A DNA stretch of 20,452 nucleotides from CBFGWV01 sp965652545 (GCA_965652545.1 CBFGWV010000058.1:1-20452); one strand, 5' to 3'; counted from the stretch's first letter, positions 6,993-13,746 are shown. Notes: a model not told the origin generated them from the sequence alone. Numbers and translations are program-made.

Positions 6993-7110
6993 CCCTTGAG
7001 GGACGGATACTGTGTGGTCCGACTCGCTGTGAATACGTCCCTGTACGCTCGACGGCCGCTTCCCTGCGGCCGACGGTCGGACCACACAGTACCCGTCCCT
7101 CAAGGGCTCA
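6993..7110 (+). repeat. Long-arm palindromic repeat, copy 1
   Basis: Left arm 6993-7023 and right arm 7076-7106 are reverse complements at 30 of 31 positions. Between them lies the core shared with copies 2 and 3: CGCTGTGAATACGTCCCTG, then TACGCTCGACGG, then an inner hairpin CGGCCGC-TTCCCT-GCGGCCG (7053-7072), then ACGGTC. GGCTCA follows the right arm as in the other copies. It fills the 345 nt between the sulP stop and the lrp start. The remainder, 6856-6992, holds only a possible lrp promoter. Short reading frames inside all copies encode related peptides, but these simply reflect the repeat. Confidence 0.9.
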
Positions 7111-7140
7111 CTTTGGCGATGTCTCGATAGTTGGCCTTAT

Positions 7141-7202
7141 CCATGCTGCCGACGGCCGGACGACACCCTGCCCGCCCCCGCCGGGCTCGCCTCTGCGATG
7201 TC
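7141..7202 (+). repeat. Solo right half of the same repeat, abutting the sulP stop codon
   Basis: CCATGCTGCCGACGG (7141-7155) matches the right side of the inner hairpin and core of copies 2 and 3. A new arm sequence follows, then GGGCTC at 7183-7188 and a tail GCGATGTC at 7195-7202. Copy 1 has the same GGGCTC...GCGATGTC ending at 7104-7123. No matching left arm is present. The tail overlaps the sulP stop codon (7201-7203). CCGGACGAC at 7156-7164 can pair with GTCGTCCGG at 7208-7216 inside the end of sulP. Confidence 0.7.
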
Positions 7203-9003
7203 AGATGGTCGTCCGGGTACCGGTGTCGGCCGTGCGGGTCGTCTGTGGGTCCAGCGAGACCATGGCGTCATAGTGGCTGAGGAACACCGGCCCACCGAGA
7301 TGACCGAGCAGGCCGGAGCGCTCCAGCTTGTCCATGACCGGCCCCTTGACCTCCGAGAGGTGGAAGCGCACGCCGGCGGCGTTCAGCCGCTCTGCCAGGG
7401 CCTCGAGGCTCTCCAGCGCGCTGGCGTCGATGACGTTCACCGCAGCGCAGATAAGCACCACGTGGCGGATGTTTGGGTCGGCGATGGCCATGTCGTAGAG
7501 CTTGTCCTCCAGCCAGCGGGCGTTGGCAAAGTACAGGCTCTCGTCCACTCGCACGCTCAGGACGCTGGGGCTGGTGACGACGCGATGACGTTTGATGTTG
7601 CGAAAGTGCTGGGTGCCCGGCACTTGGCCGACGACGGCAAGATGGGGGCGGGTGGAGCGGGCGAGGAACAGCACGATCGATAGACTGACGCCGGTGACGA
7701 TGCCGGCTTCCACGCCCAGGACGAGGACGAGGACGATGGTCGCGGCCATGGCGGCGAAGTCGGCTTTGGAATACACCCAGGTGCGTTTGATTGCGGCCAG
7801 GTCCACCAGCGAGAGCACGGCCACGACGATGGTGGCGGCCAGGGTGGCATGGGGCAGGTAGTGGAATATCGGCGTCAGCAGCAGGGCAGTGAGGCCGATG
7901 CCGACGGCGGTGAGTACGCCGGCCATGGGGGTGCGGGCGCCGGCGTCGAAGTTGACGACTGAGCGGGCGAAGCCGCCGGTGACCGGGTAGCCGCCACTGA
8001 GGCCGGCGGCGAGGTTTGCCGCGCCCAGGCCGATGAGTTCGTGGTCGGGGTGTATCCGTTCGCGGCGCTTGGCCGCCAGGGTTTGCGCCACGGACACGGA
8101 TTCGACGAAACCCACCACGGAGATCAGCACCGCCGCCGGTAGCAGGTGCCGCCACAGCTCGGGATTGAACGGCGGCAGGGCGATCGGCGGCAGGCCTTGC
8201 GGGATGGCGCCGACGACGCGTACGCCGGCCTGGTCCAGGGCGAATACTCTAACGACGACGATGGTCGCCAGCACGGCGATCACCGGGCCGGCCTTGGTGA
8301 GGATGTCGGCCAGCCGTTGTGCGACGCCAAGCCGCGTCAGCAGGGGCTTGAGCCGTCGTCGGACCCAGAACAGGAACACCGTCGCACCGGCCCCGATCAG
8401 CAGGGTCGGCAGGTGGGTATCGGGCAGGCTGCGCACCAGCGATGGCAATAGCTCGGTCAGGGTGTGCCCGCTGGCTTGCACGCCCAGGATGTATTTGAGC
8501 TGGCTGGCGGCGATGAGGATGCCCGCGGCGGTGATGAACCCGGAGATGACCGGGTGGCTGAGCAGGCTGGCCAGGAACCCAAGGCGCAGCACCCCCAGCG
8601 CGATGAGAAACAGCCCGGACATCATTGCCAGGGCGACGGCCGCGCCGAGGTACGCCGGTGTGCCGGTGGCGGCGATCTGGCCGATGGCCTCGGCGGTCAT
8701 CAGTGAGACCACCGCCACCGGTCCGACGGCCAGCGTGCTCGATGTGCCGAACACGGCGTAGCCCAGCAACGGCAGCATGCTCGCGTAGAGGCCGACCTCA
8801 GGCGGCAGGCCGGCCAACAGGGCGTAGGCCAGGCTCTGGGGAATGAGCATCAGCGTGACGATGACCGCGGCCAGGCCGTCGCTGTGCAAGGCGCCGCGGT
8901 CGTAGCGGCGCAGCCAGCTCATCGCCGGGATCAGGCGGTCGATCGCCGTCGCTTTGATTGGCTGCGGCGCGCTCAGTTGACGATCTCCGGCCGGGCCAGC
9001 CAT
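7201..9003 (-). CDS. SulP-family anion transporter with STAS domain
   Basis: A 600-residue SLC26/SulP protein. About 10-14 membrane segments occupy residues 40-450, starting with the hallmark LMLIPQSLAYALLAGLPPEVGLYAS. A cytoplasmic STAS domain follows at about 480-590 (SVLSVRVDESLYFANARWLEDKL ... NVIDASALESLEAL). Members carry sulfate, bicarbonate or other anions. Position directly after the SQR gene, with a 31 nt overlap, suggests a role in moving sulfur oxyanions formed by that pathway. The ATG at 9003 has no good ribosome site. GGAG lies 8 nt before a CTG codon that overlaps the SQR stop, so a CTG start near 8976 cannot be excluded. The ATG at 8922 would cut into the conserved RLIPAMSWLRRY region and is unlikely. 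Confidence 0.9.
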   Translation of the reverse strand: MAGPAGDRQLSAPQPIKATAIDRLIPAMSWLRRYDRGALHSDGLAAVIVTLMLIPQSLAYALLAGLPPEVGLYASMLPLLGYAVFGTSSTLAVGPVAVVSLMTAEAIGQIAATGTPAYLGAAVALAMMSGLFLIALGVLRLGFLASLLSHPVISGFITAAGILIAASQLKYILGVQASGHTLTELLPSLVRSLPDTHLPTLLIGAGATVFLFWVRRRLKPLLTRLGVAQRLADILTKAGPVIAVLATIVVVRVFALDQAGVRVVGAIPQGLPPIALPPFNPELWRHLLPAAVLISVVGFVESVSVAQTLAAKRRERIHPDHELIGLGAANLAAGLSGGYPVTGGFARSVVNFDAGARTPMAGVLTAVGIGLTALLLTPIFHYLPHATLAATIVVAVLSLVDLAAIKRTWVYSKADFAAMAATIVLVLVLGVEAGIVTGVSLSIVLFLARSTRPHLAVVGQVPGTQHFRNIKRHRVVTSPSVLSVRVDESLYFANARWLEDKLYDMAIADPNIRHVVLICAAVNVIDASALESLEALAERLNAAGVRFHLSEVKGPVMDKLERSGLLGHLGGPVFLSHYDAMVSLDPQTTRTADTGTRTTI

Positions 9004-10640
9004 TCGCGGCCCTTGAGCATGGCACCCCAGTACACCGGCGGCAGGATCCTCTCCTTCAGCAGCCAGGCGAGGTGGCTGGGCCGAGTGCCGTCGATCAGCC
9101 AGGCGGGGAAGCTGGGCAGCAGTTTGCCGCCGTAGCCGAATTCGGCCAGGACGATCTTGCCGCGCTCAACGGTCAGTGGGCACGAGCCGTAGCCGTCGTA
9201 GTGCGCCACGCCTTTGCCCAGCCCCATGTCCGTCAGCAGGTTCTGCGCCACCACCGGGGCTTGTTTACGGGCCGCGGCGGCGGTCTTGGCATTGGGCGCG
9301 TTCATGACATCGCCCAGGCTCCAGATGTTCTCGAAGTGCTTGTGACGCAAGGTGTTCTGGTCGACATCGACCCAGCCAGCGGCATCGGCCAGCGGGCTGA
9401 CACGGATGAAGTCCGGCGCGCACTGCGGCGGGCAGACATGAATCATGTCGAAACTGCGCTCCACCGTGTGGGTGTGGCCGTCGCTGTCGGTATGGGCGAA
9501 CCAGGCCTTGCGCGCCGGCCCGTCGATGGCGGTGAGGGTGTGATTGAAATTGAGCGTCGCTTTGTAGGCCTCGACGTAGCGCATCAGGGCCGGCACGTAC
9601 TCCTTGACCCCGAACAGCACGGCACCGGCATTGTAGAGGCCGATGTCGATGGCATCCAGACAGCCGCTGCGGCGCCAGTGGTCGGCGGACAGGTACATCG
9701 CCTTCTGCGGCGCGCCGGCGCATTTGATGGGCATCGGCGGCTGGGTGAACAAGGCCGTCCCTTGGCGCAGGCCGCTGACCAGCGACCACGTGTACGGTGC
9801 AAGATCGAACCGGTAGTTCGAGGTGACGCCGTTCTTGCCCAGGGTGTCGACCAGGCCCTCGATACGCCCCCAGTCGAGCTTCAGCCCCGGGCAGACCACC
9901 AGACGCTTGTATTCGATGGCGCGGCAGCCCTCCAGCAACACCACGTTACGCTGCGGCTCGAAGGCGGCGACGGCGGCTTTTATCCAGTGCACCTTGCGCG
10001 GCAGCACCGACGACAAGGTACGTACCGTCTGGTCGGCTGTGAACACCCCGCCGCCGACCAGGGTCCAGCCGGGCTGGTAGTAGTGGATGTCGGCCGGGTC
10101 GATGACGGCGATGTCCAGCTCCGGCGCGCGCGCCAGCAGCGAGGCGGCGATGGCGATACCGGCCGAGCCGGCGCCGACGACCACCACGTCGTGGCGGGCA
10201 TCGACCGCATCGCCGGGTGTGCGGCCATGGTTGGCGATGCGCCGCACCACGCCGCTCATGTCGTAACCGGCCGCTTTGGCGGCGGTGAGGATCGTCGGCA
10301 ACGGCAGGCGACCGGCACGCGAGAGCGCCCACAGCGTGACCGAGCGGGTACCGGTGCGGCAGTAGGCGAGCACCGGCTTGGGCGCCGCGTCCAGCAGCTC
10401 GCCGAACGCCTGGGCGTCGTCGTCCTGCACCTTGCCGCTGACCACCGGCAGGTAATGGGTGCGGAGCCCGGCTGCTTGCGCGGCCTGTTCGATTTCATGG
10501 AACGCGGGCTGGTCGTTGCCCTCGCCATCGGGCCGGTTGCAGATGAGGGTCTTGAAGCCGGCCGCGGCGATTGCCGGGATATCGTCCGGGGTGATCTGGG
10601 CGGATACGGCGATGTCCTTGTCGATAGTTTTCAGGTCCAC
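8973..10640 (-). CDS. Fusion of DUF442 (rhodanese/phosphatase-like) domain with type II sulfide:quinone oxidoreductase
   Basis: A 555-residue two-domain protein. Residues 1-112 are a DUF442 domain with the active loop CRTGTRS (C94-S100), as in the sulfurtransferase half of Blh proteins. From about residue 150 it is a flavoprotein: GAGSAG at 156-161 binds FAD, with YYQPGWTLVGGG (188-198), PIKCAGAPQK (304-313), DAAGWVDVD (419-427) and SLGDVMNAPNAKTAAA (441-456). The second part matches human SQOR-like type II SQRs, which oxidise sulfide and reduce quinone at the membrane. C250 and C307 correspond to conserved SQR cysteines, but the cysteine normally just after the C-terminal GD motif is absent, and C403/C407 appear instead. 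The start is GTG at 10640, with TGAGG 8 nt before it; an ATG at 10925 would lie inside the dioxygenase gene. Confidence 0.9.
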   Translation of the reverse strand: MDLKTIDKDIAVSAQITPDDIPAIAAAGFKTLICNRPDGEGNDQPAFHEIEQAAQAAGLRTHYLPVVSGKVQDDDAQAFGELLDAAPKPVLAYCRTGTRSVTLWALSRAGRLPLPTILTAAKAAGYDMSGVVRRIANHGRTPGDAVDARHDVVVVGAGSAGIAIAASLLARAPELDIAVIDPADIHYYQPGWTLVGGGVFTADQTVRTLSSVLPRKVHWIKAAVAAFEPQRNVVLLEGCRAIEYKRLVVCPGLKLDWGRIEGLVDTLGKNGVTSNYRFDLAPYTWSLVSGLRQGTALFTQPPMPIKCAGAPQKAMYLSADHWRRSGCLDAIDIGLYNAGAVLFGVKEYVPALMRYVEAYKATLNFNHTLTAIDGPARKAWFAHTDSDGHTHTVERSFDMIHVCPPQCAPDFIRVSPLADAAGWVDVDQNTLRHKHFENIWSLGDVMNAPNAKTAAAARKQAPVVAQNLLTDMGLGKGVAHYDGYGSCPLTVERGKIVLAEFGYGGKLLPSFPAWLIDGTRPSHLAWLLKERILPPVYWGAMLKGREWLARPEIVN

Positions 10641-10648
10641 GGTCCAAT

Positions 10649-10653
10649 CCTCA
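10649..10653 (-). promoter_or_regulatory. Ribosome binding site for the GTG start of the SQR fusion
   Basis: TGAGG on the minus strand, 8 nt before GTG at 10640. The DUF442 homology begins right at that GTG, which together decide the start. Confidence 0.75.
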
Positions 10654-10669
10654 GGTAACGTCGTGGGCC

Positions 10670-11530
10670 TCAAACGGCGTCGACGGGTATTTTCAAGTAG
10701 TGCACGCCATTGTCTTCGGCTGGCGGCAGGTGCCCGGCGCGCATGTTGACCTGCACCGAGGGCAGCATCAGCACCGGCGGGTCCGAGGCTGCATCGCGGG
10801 CATCGCGCAAGGTGACGAAGTCGTCCTCGGACACCCCGTCGCGCACATGGATGTTCCCGGCGCGTTCCTCGGCCACGGTCGTCAGCCAGCGGTATTCCCG
10901 CCCGTTGGGTGCGTAGTCGTGGCACATGAACAAGCGCGTCTGCGGCGGCAGCGCGAGGATTTTCTGGATCGACCGGTACAGCGTCCGCGCATCGCCACCG
11001 GGGAAGTCGCAGCGTGCGGTGCCGTAGTCGGGCATGAACAAGGTATCGCCCACGAAGGCGGCGTCGCCGACCACATAGGTGGCGCAGGCCGGTGTGTGGC
11101 CGGGGGTGTGCATCACTGTGGCGGTCAGTTCACCGATGTGGAACGTCTCGCCGTCGGCGAACAGGTGATCGAACTGGCGGCCATCGGTGGCAAACCCCGC
11201 CTCGGCGTTGAATACGTTGCGAAACACCTTCTGTACGGCGCCGATCCGTGCGCCGATGCCGATCTTGCCGCCGACCTGTGCTTTCAGATACGGCGCCGCG
11301 GTCAGGTGGTCGGCATGCACGTGGGTTTCGAGAATCCAGTCAACGATCAGGTCGTTGGCGCGGACAAAGGCGATGACCTTGTCCGCCGAGGTGTTGCGTC
11401 GGCGCCCGTTTCTCGGGTCATAGTCCTGCACCGAGTCCACCACCGCCGCGTGGCGGGTCGCCGCGTCCCAGATCACATGGGTGGCGGTGCTGGTGACGGT
11501 GTCGAAAAAAGTCTCCACGTTCGGCGTCAT
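10670..11530 (-). CDS. ETHE1/Blh-type persulfide dioxygenase
   Basis: A 286-residue metallo-beta-lactamase-fold protein. The metal motifs are THVHADH (H70, H72, D74, H75), HTPGH (H141, H145), GDTLF (D162) and CHDY (H204). Only the ETHE1-like mono-iron set (H70, H72 region, H145, D162) is expected to bind Fe(II). GTARCDFPGGD (170-180) corresponds to the substrate-side loop of persulfide dioxygenases. The enzyme oxidises glutathione persulfide to sulfite with O2. Length and motifs resemble the dioxygenase half of Blh proteins, but here the DUF442 half is attached to SQR in the next gene. GAGGAG lies 6-7 nt before the ATG. It starts 26 nt after the DUF2892 gene and ends 29 nt before the SQR fusion, within one operon. 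Confidence 0.93.
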   Translation of the reverse strand: MTPNVETFFDTVTSTATHVIWDAATRHAAVVDSVQDYDPRNGRRRNTSADKVIAFVRANDLIVDWILETHVHADHLTAAPYLKAQVGGKIGIGARIGAVQKVFRNVFNAEAGFATDGRQFDHLFADGETFHIGELTATVMHTPGHTPACATYVVGDAAFVGDTLFMPDYGTARCDFPGGDARTLYRSIQKILALPPQTRLFMCHDYAPNGREYRWLTTVAEERAGNIHVRDGVSEDDFVTLRDARDAASDPPVLMLPSVQVNMRAGHLPPAEDNGVHYLKIPVDAV

Positions 11531-11556
11531 ACCGATTCTCCTCGCCTATCGCGGCG

Positions 11557-11757
11557 TCAGGTGGATGAAGGGTGTTTGCCGGTGGTGCAAATGCCCAGCA
11601 GGCTGTACAGCGGACAGAAGCTCACCAGTCCGGTCAACAGCGGGATGATGCCGATGTAGCCCCAGGGGTGTGCCGGTCCCATGATCGCCAGGGCGATCAG
11701 CACGATGCCGGCGGCCAGGCGCAGGATGCGGTCCAGGGTGCCGATATTGGTTTTCAT
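11557..11757 (-). CDS. DUF2892 (YgaP-like) small membrane protein
   Basis: A 66-residue protein matching the DUF2892 pattern: a MKTNIGTLDRILR leader, one hydrophobic helix (LAAGIVLIALAIMG), then WGYIGIIPLLTGLVSFCPLYSLLGI with a second helix. The conserved CPLY and LGICT cysteines are present. This domain forms the membrane anchor of the rhodanese YgaP and is often encoded alone in sulfur-oxidation clusters. A role in sulfane sulfur handling at the membrane is inferred from context. GGAG is 7 nt before the ATG. It is the first gene of the operon. Confidence 0.88.
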   Translation of the reverse strand: MKTNIGTLDRILRLAAGIVLIALAIMGPAHPWGYIGIIPLLTGLVSFCPLYSLLGICTTGKHPSST

Positions 11758-11832
11758 GAGGTGTCTCCGGTCGGACGTCGGTCCGCTGTGGGATGGTTGT
11801 CGGAGCCTACGCGCTACGGATGCTGCGCGTAT

Positions 11833-11845
11833 GTGACTAAGTCAC
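11833..11845. promoter_or_regulatory. Candidate operator GTGACTAAGTCAC
   Basis: A perfect 13 bp palindrome (GTGACT-N-AGTCAC) lies 76-88 nt upstream of the DUF2892 start and 54-66 nt upstream of the plus-strand gene at 11899. Its TGTGA/TCAC content is Crp/Fnr-like, although the spacing differs from the classical TGTGA-N6-TCACA. A weak minus-strand -10 (TAGGCT, 11807-11802) would place the site near -44, suitable for activation of the sulfide operon. The nearby Crp/Fnr regulator at 13041 is the obvious candidate to bind it. Confidence 0.45.
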
Positions 11846-11898
11846 TCTCACTGTGCGCAGGGTAAAATCGGCCGGCGAGTACGACAGGGGGCGGGGAC

Positions 11899-12708
11899 AT
11901 GAGCGGTCGACGGCGGGGCATGCGCGCGCGTGACGAAGCCATGCAGCGGTACGAGAATGCCGGTTACTCCGATGCGGAGCTGGATGCGGCTCTGCTGCGT
12001 TCCCAGGGCTCTGATGTGTTCAGCGTCGGCACGCGGCTGGTCGCCATTGTCGTGGTTTTCGGCCTGCTGGCGCGGGCGATTAAGGATGGGCTCACGGCGC
12101 CGTACCTGATTCTTCCGTTGATTGCGGAATTGCTGGCGATGTTTTGGATCGGCTGGCTGATGTCGCGCACGGTGGTGCGCTGCCCGGTGTTCCGCAAGAG
12201 CGCGGGCACGCTCGGGGTGGTGTTGTGGACCTTGGTCATCGCTTTGGGTATGGCCGCCTGGCTGGCCTACGATCCGACGGCCGGCGACATGGTACTGGGG
12301 CGCATCGCTGCGAACGCGGCCGCGGCATGGGCCACGATCGTCGCCAACGGTTTGCATTGGGCGGTGCTCGTGGCTGTGCTCGGCTTGTGTGTGTCCACCG
12401 TCATGGAGATTCAGGCCTGGCGGCAGACCGGGGGTGTTTTCGTATGGACGGCCATTACGACTACGGGGACGCGAATCGGCTTGCTGATCCTGCTCGGCTT
12501 TGTGGTCATGGTGCCGGCAATGTTCGTGGGGCCGATGGTGGTGTCGCTGCTGGAGGCGCAGGGTTGGTTGGCACTGTTGTCGCAGGGCCAATGGGCCTGG
12601 CCGGTGTGGGCGGTGTTGCTGGCGCTCGATCTTGGCGTGTTGATCGTTCTGACGCTGATGCATCGGGAGCTGGTCCGGTCCAGGCGTCCAGCCAAGGCGG
12701 CCGGGTGA
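11899..12708 (+). CDS. Uncharacterised polytopic membrane protein
   Basis: A 269-residue protein that I do not recognise. A polar, basic N-terminus of about 40 residues (MSGRRRGMRARDEAM then YSDAELDAALL) precedes six or seven hydrophobic segments: near 43-59, 66-88, 102-122, 150-167, 180-205 and 232-255. It ends in a basic tail (RELVRSRRPAKAAG). No transporter or enzyme motif is visible. A purine-rich GGGGGCGGGGAC precedes the ATG. It is divergent from the sulfide operon, sharing the 141 nt region that holds the GTGACTAAGTCAC palindrome, so coregulation is possible. Repeat copy 2 lies 59 nt beyond its stop. Confidence 0.75.
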   Translation: MSGRRRGMRARDEAMQRYENAGYSDAELDAALLRSQGSDVFSVGTRLVAIVVVFGLLARAIKDGLTAPYLILPLIAELLAMFWIGWLMSRTVVRCPVFRKSAGTLGVVLWTLVIALGMAAWLAYDPTAGDMVLGRIAANAAAAWATIVANGLHWAVLVAVLGLCVSTVMEIQAWRQTGGVFVWTAITTTGTRIGLLILLGFVVMVPAMFVGPMVVSLLEAQGWLALLSQGQWAWPVWAVLLALDLGVLIVLTLMHRELVRSRRPAKAAG

Positions 12709-12767
12709 GTAGTCGCCCGGAGCGGGCATGGCGGCGGCGGGCCACCTGCGGGTGGGTCCTGGCCTCC

Positions 12768-12884
12768 GCCGTCCGGGTTGGGTGGGGCATGCTCAGACCC
12801 GCTGTGAATACCTCCCTGTACGCTCGACGGCAGCATCCATGCTGCCGACGGTCTGACCATGCCCCACCCAACCCGGACGGCTCA
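12768..12884 (+). repeat. Long-arm palindromic repeat, copy 2
   Basis: Left arm 12768-12799 and right arm 12850-12881 are complementary at 31 of 32 positions, with a sequence unrelated to the arms of copies 1 and 3. The core (CGCTGTGAATACCTCCCTG, TACGCTCGACGG) and inner hairpin CGGCAGCAT-CC-ATGCTGCCG (12828-12847) are shared. GGCTCA ends the copy. It lies between the convergent ends of the membrane protein gene (12708) and the Crp/Fnr gene (13041), where it might act as a bidirectional transcript end. Upstream, 12709-12767 holds a small hairpin CCACC-TGCG-GGTGG (12742-12755). Confidence 0.9.
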
Positions 12885-12937
12885 CCTCCGAGGGTGGTCC
12901 ACCTGACTCGCGATGTTATGGGCAGGTCGAGTGATAT

Positions 12938-12978
12938 GTAGGATGGGTTGAGCGGCAGCGATACCCATCATGCCGCTC
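12938..12978. repeat. Intergenic dyad element of the GTAGGATGGG...CCCATC type
   Basis: GATGGG (12942-12947) pairs with CCCATC (12964-12969), and GAGCGGCA (12950-12957) pairs with TGCCGCTC (12971-12978). The two stems overlap and exclude each other or form a pseudoknot. Similar GTAGGATGGGTT...AACCCATC elements are familiar as dispersed intergenic repeats in gammaproteobacteria (from memory). Only one copy is visible here. No T-tract follows, so it is not a classical terminator. The rest of 12885-13040 shows nothing further. Confidence 0.4.
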
Positions 12979-13040
12979 GCGCGGGGTAGCCACGATGGGC
13001 CAGGGCGCATGACTGTCCGCGTCGCGGGCGCCTAGCCTGT

Positions 13041-13703
13041 TCAGTCGGCTCGCATCGCCGCCGTTAGTGCCGGCTTGTCAGCGATGTTTATGCAACCGCG
13101 GGTGAGGTGCAGCCAGCCGCGGCGTTGAAACTCTTTGAGGTGACGGCTGATCACCTCGCGCGCAGACCCCAGTTCGACAGCCAGCTCCTGATGCGTAGCC
13201 GCAACCCGACCGTCGGCGTCGGCGCGCTCCAGCAGTTTCTGCGCCAGGCGCTTGTCGATACGCTCGAAGGCGACCTCCTCGACCAAGTGCAGCAAGTCGG
13301 TGAGGCGGCTGGCATAGTTGGCGAATACGAAGCGGCGGAAGGTGGCGGATCGGGCCATCAGTTCATCGAAGGTGGCTTTGGGCACGATCACCGCGGTGAC
13401 CGGCGTCTCGGTCAGGCCCTCGGCGTTGTAGGTGTCCTGGGCCAGCAGGCAGGCCGTGGTCATGATGCAGCTCTCGCCCCCGGCCACCCGATACAACACG
13501 ATCTCCCGCCCGCCGCTGGAGACCTGCTGCACACGCACCACGCCACTGAGTACGAGCAGGAAGTTCTCCGCCGGCGCACCCGGCGCGAAGATCGTCGTCT
13601 GCGCCGGCAACTGCGCGATCGACGCTCGCTGGATGAGCAGCGCCTGATCCTGCGGGGCCAGGGCAGCGAGCTGCGGGAAGGAAACTAGCCAATCTGCGGT
13701 CAT
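13041..13703 (-). CDS. Crp/Fnr-family transcriptional regulator
   Basis: A 220-residue regulator with an N-terminal cyclic-nucleotide-binding-like beta roll (about 15-115), a long dimer helix (about 118-150) and a C-terminal winged helix with the recognition helix in LGSAREVISRHLKEFQRRGWL (178-198). It lacks the N-terminal cysteine cluster of Fnr. It has C79 and C85 in GESCIMTTACLL, where Crp has its cAMP-binding phosphate cassette. I recall this SC...TTxCLL signature from Crp/Fnr proteins encoded beside DUF2892, rhodanese and persulfide dioxygenase genes. That suggests thiol- or persulfide-based sensing, but this is inference. It converges with the membrane protein gene and is divergent from adenine deaminase. 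The ATG at 13703 has no clear ribosome site. Confidence 0.85.
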   Translation of the reverse strand: MTADWLVSFPQLAALAPQDQALLIQRASIAQLPAQTTIFAPGAPAENFLLVLSGVVRVQQVSSGGREIVLYRVAGGESCIMTTACLLAQDTYNAEGLTETPVTAVIVPKATFDELMARSATFRRFVFANYASRLTDLLHLVEEVAFERIDKRLAQKLLERADADGRVAATHQELAVELGSAREVISRHLKEFQRRGWLHLTRGCINIADKPALTAAMRAD

Positions 13704-13724
13704 GAGTGCACGGTCGGTCGGTCG

Positions 13725-13746
13725 GTCGTTTTTCCGGAAAGACGAC
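13725..13746. promoter_or_regulatory. 22 bp palindrome between divergent crp/fnr and adenine deaminase genes
   Basis: GTCGTTTTTCC (13725-13735) and GGAAAGACGAC (13736-13746) are complementary at 10 of 11 positions with no spacer. It lies 22 nt upstream of the Crp/Fnr start and next to a CGGT tandem run (13711-13727). A second, shorter palindrome GGTTTCAAACC is at 13756-13766. Both could be operators in this divergent promoter region. Confidence 0.4.

Noticed and set aside
6878..7087. Short ORFs within repeat copies (also 6885-7273, 12411-12871, 20166-20451) encoding related peptides such as SSVQGRIHS or VNTSLYARR
   Set aside because: The peptide similarity follows from the repeated DNA core. 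The frames run through palindromic arms, have no ribosome sites and are not protein genes.
8958..10658. 566-codon plus-strand ORF opposite the SQR fusion
   Set aside because: It is antisense to a gene with clear family motifs. Its composition is typical of a GC-rich shadow frame and it has no recognisable domain.
10641..10925. N-terminal extension of the SQR fusion from ATG at 10925
   Set aside because: It lies inside the dioxygenase gene, is Arg-rich shadow sequence, and the DUF442 homology begins at GTG 10640 with a good ribosome site.
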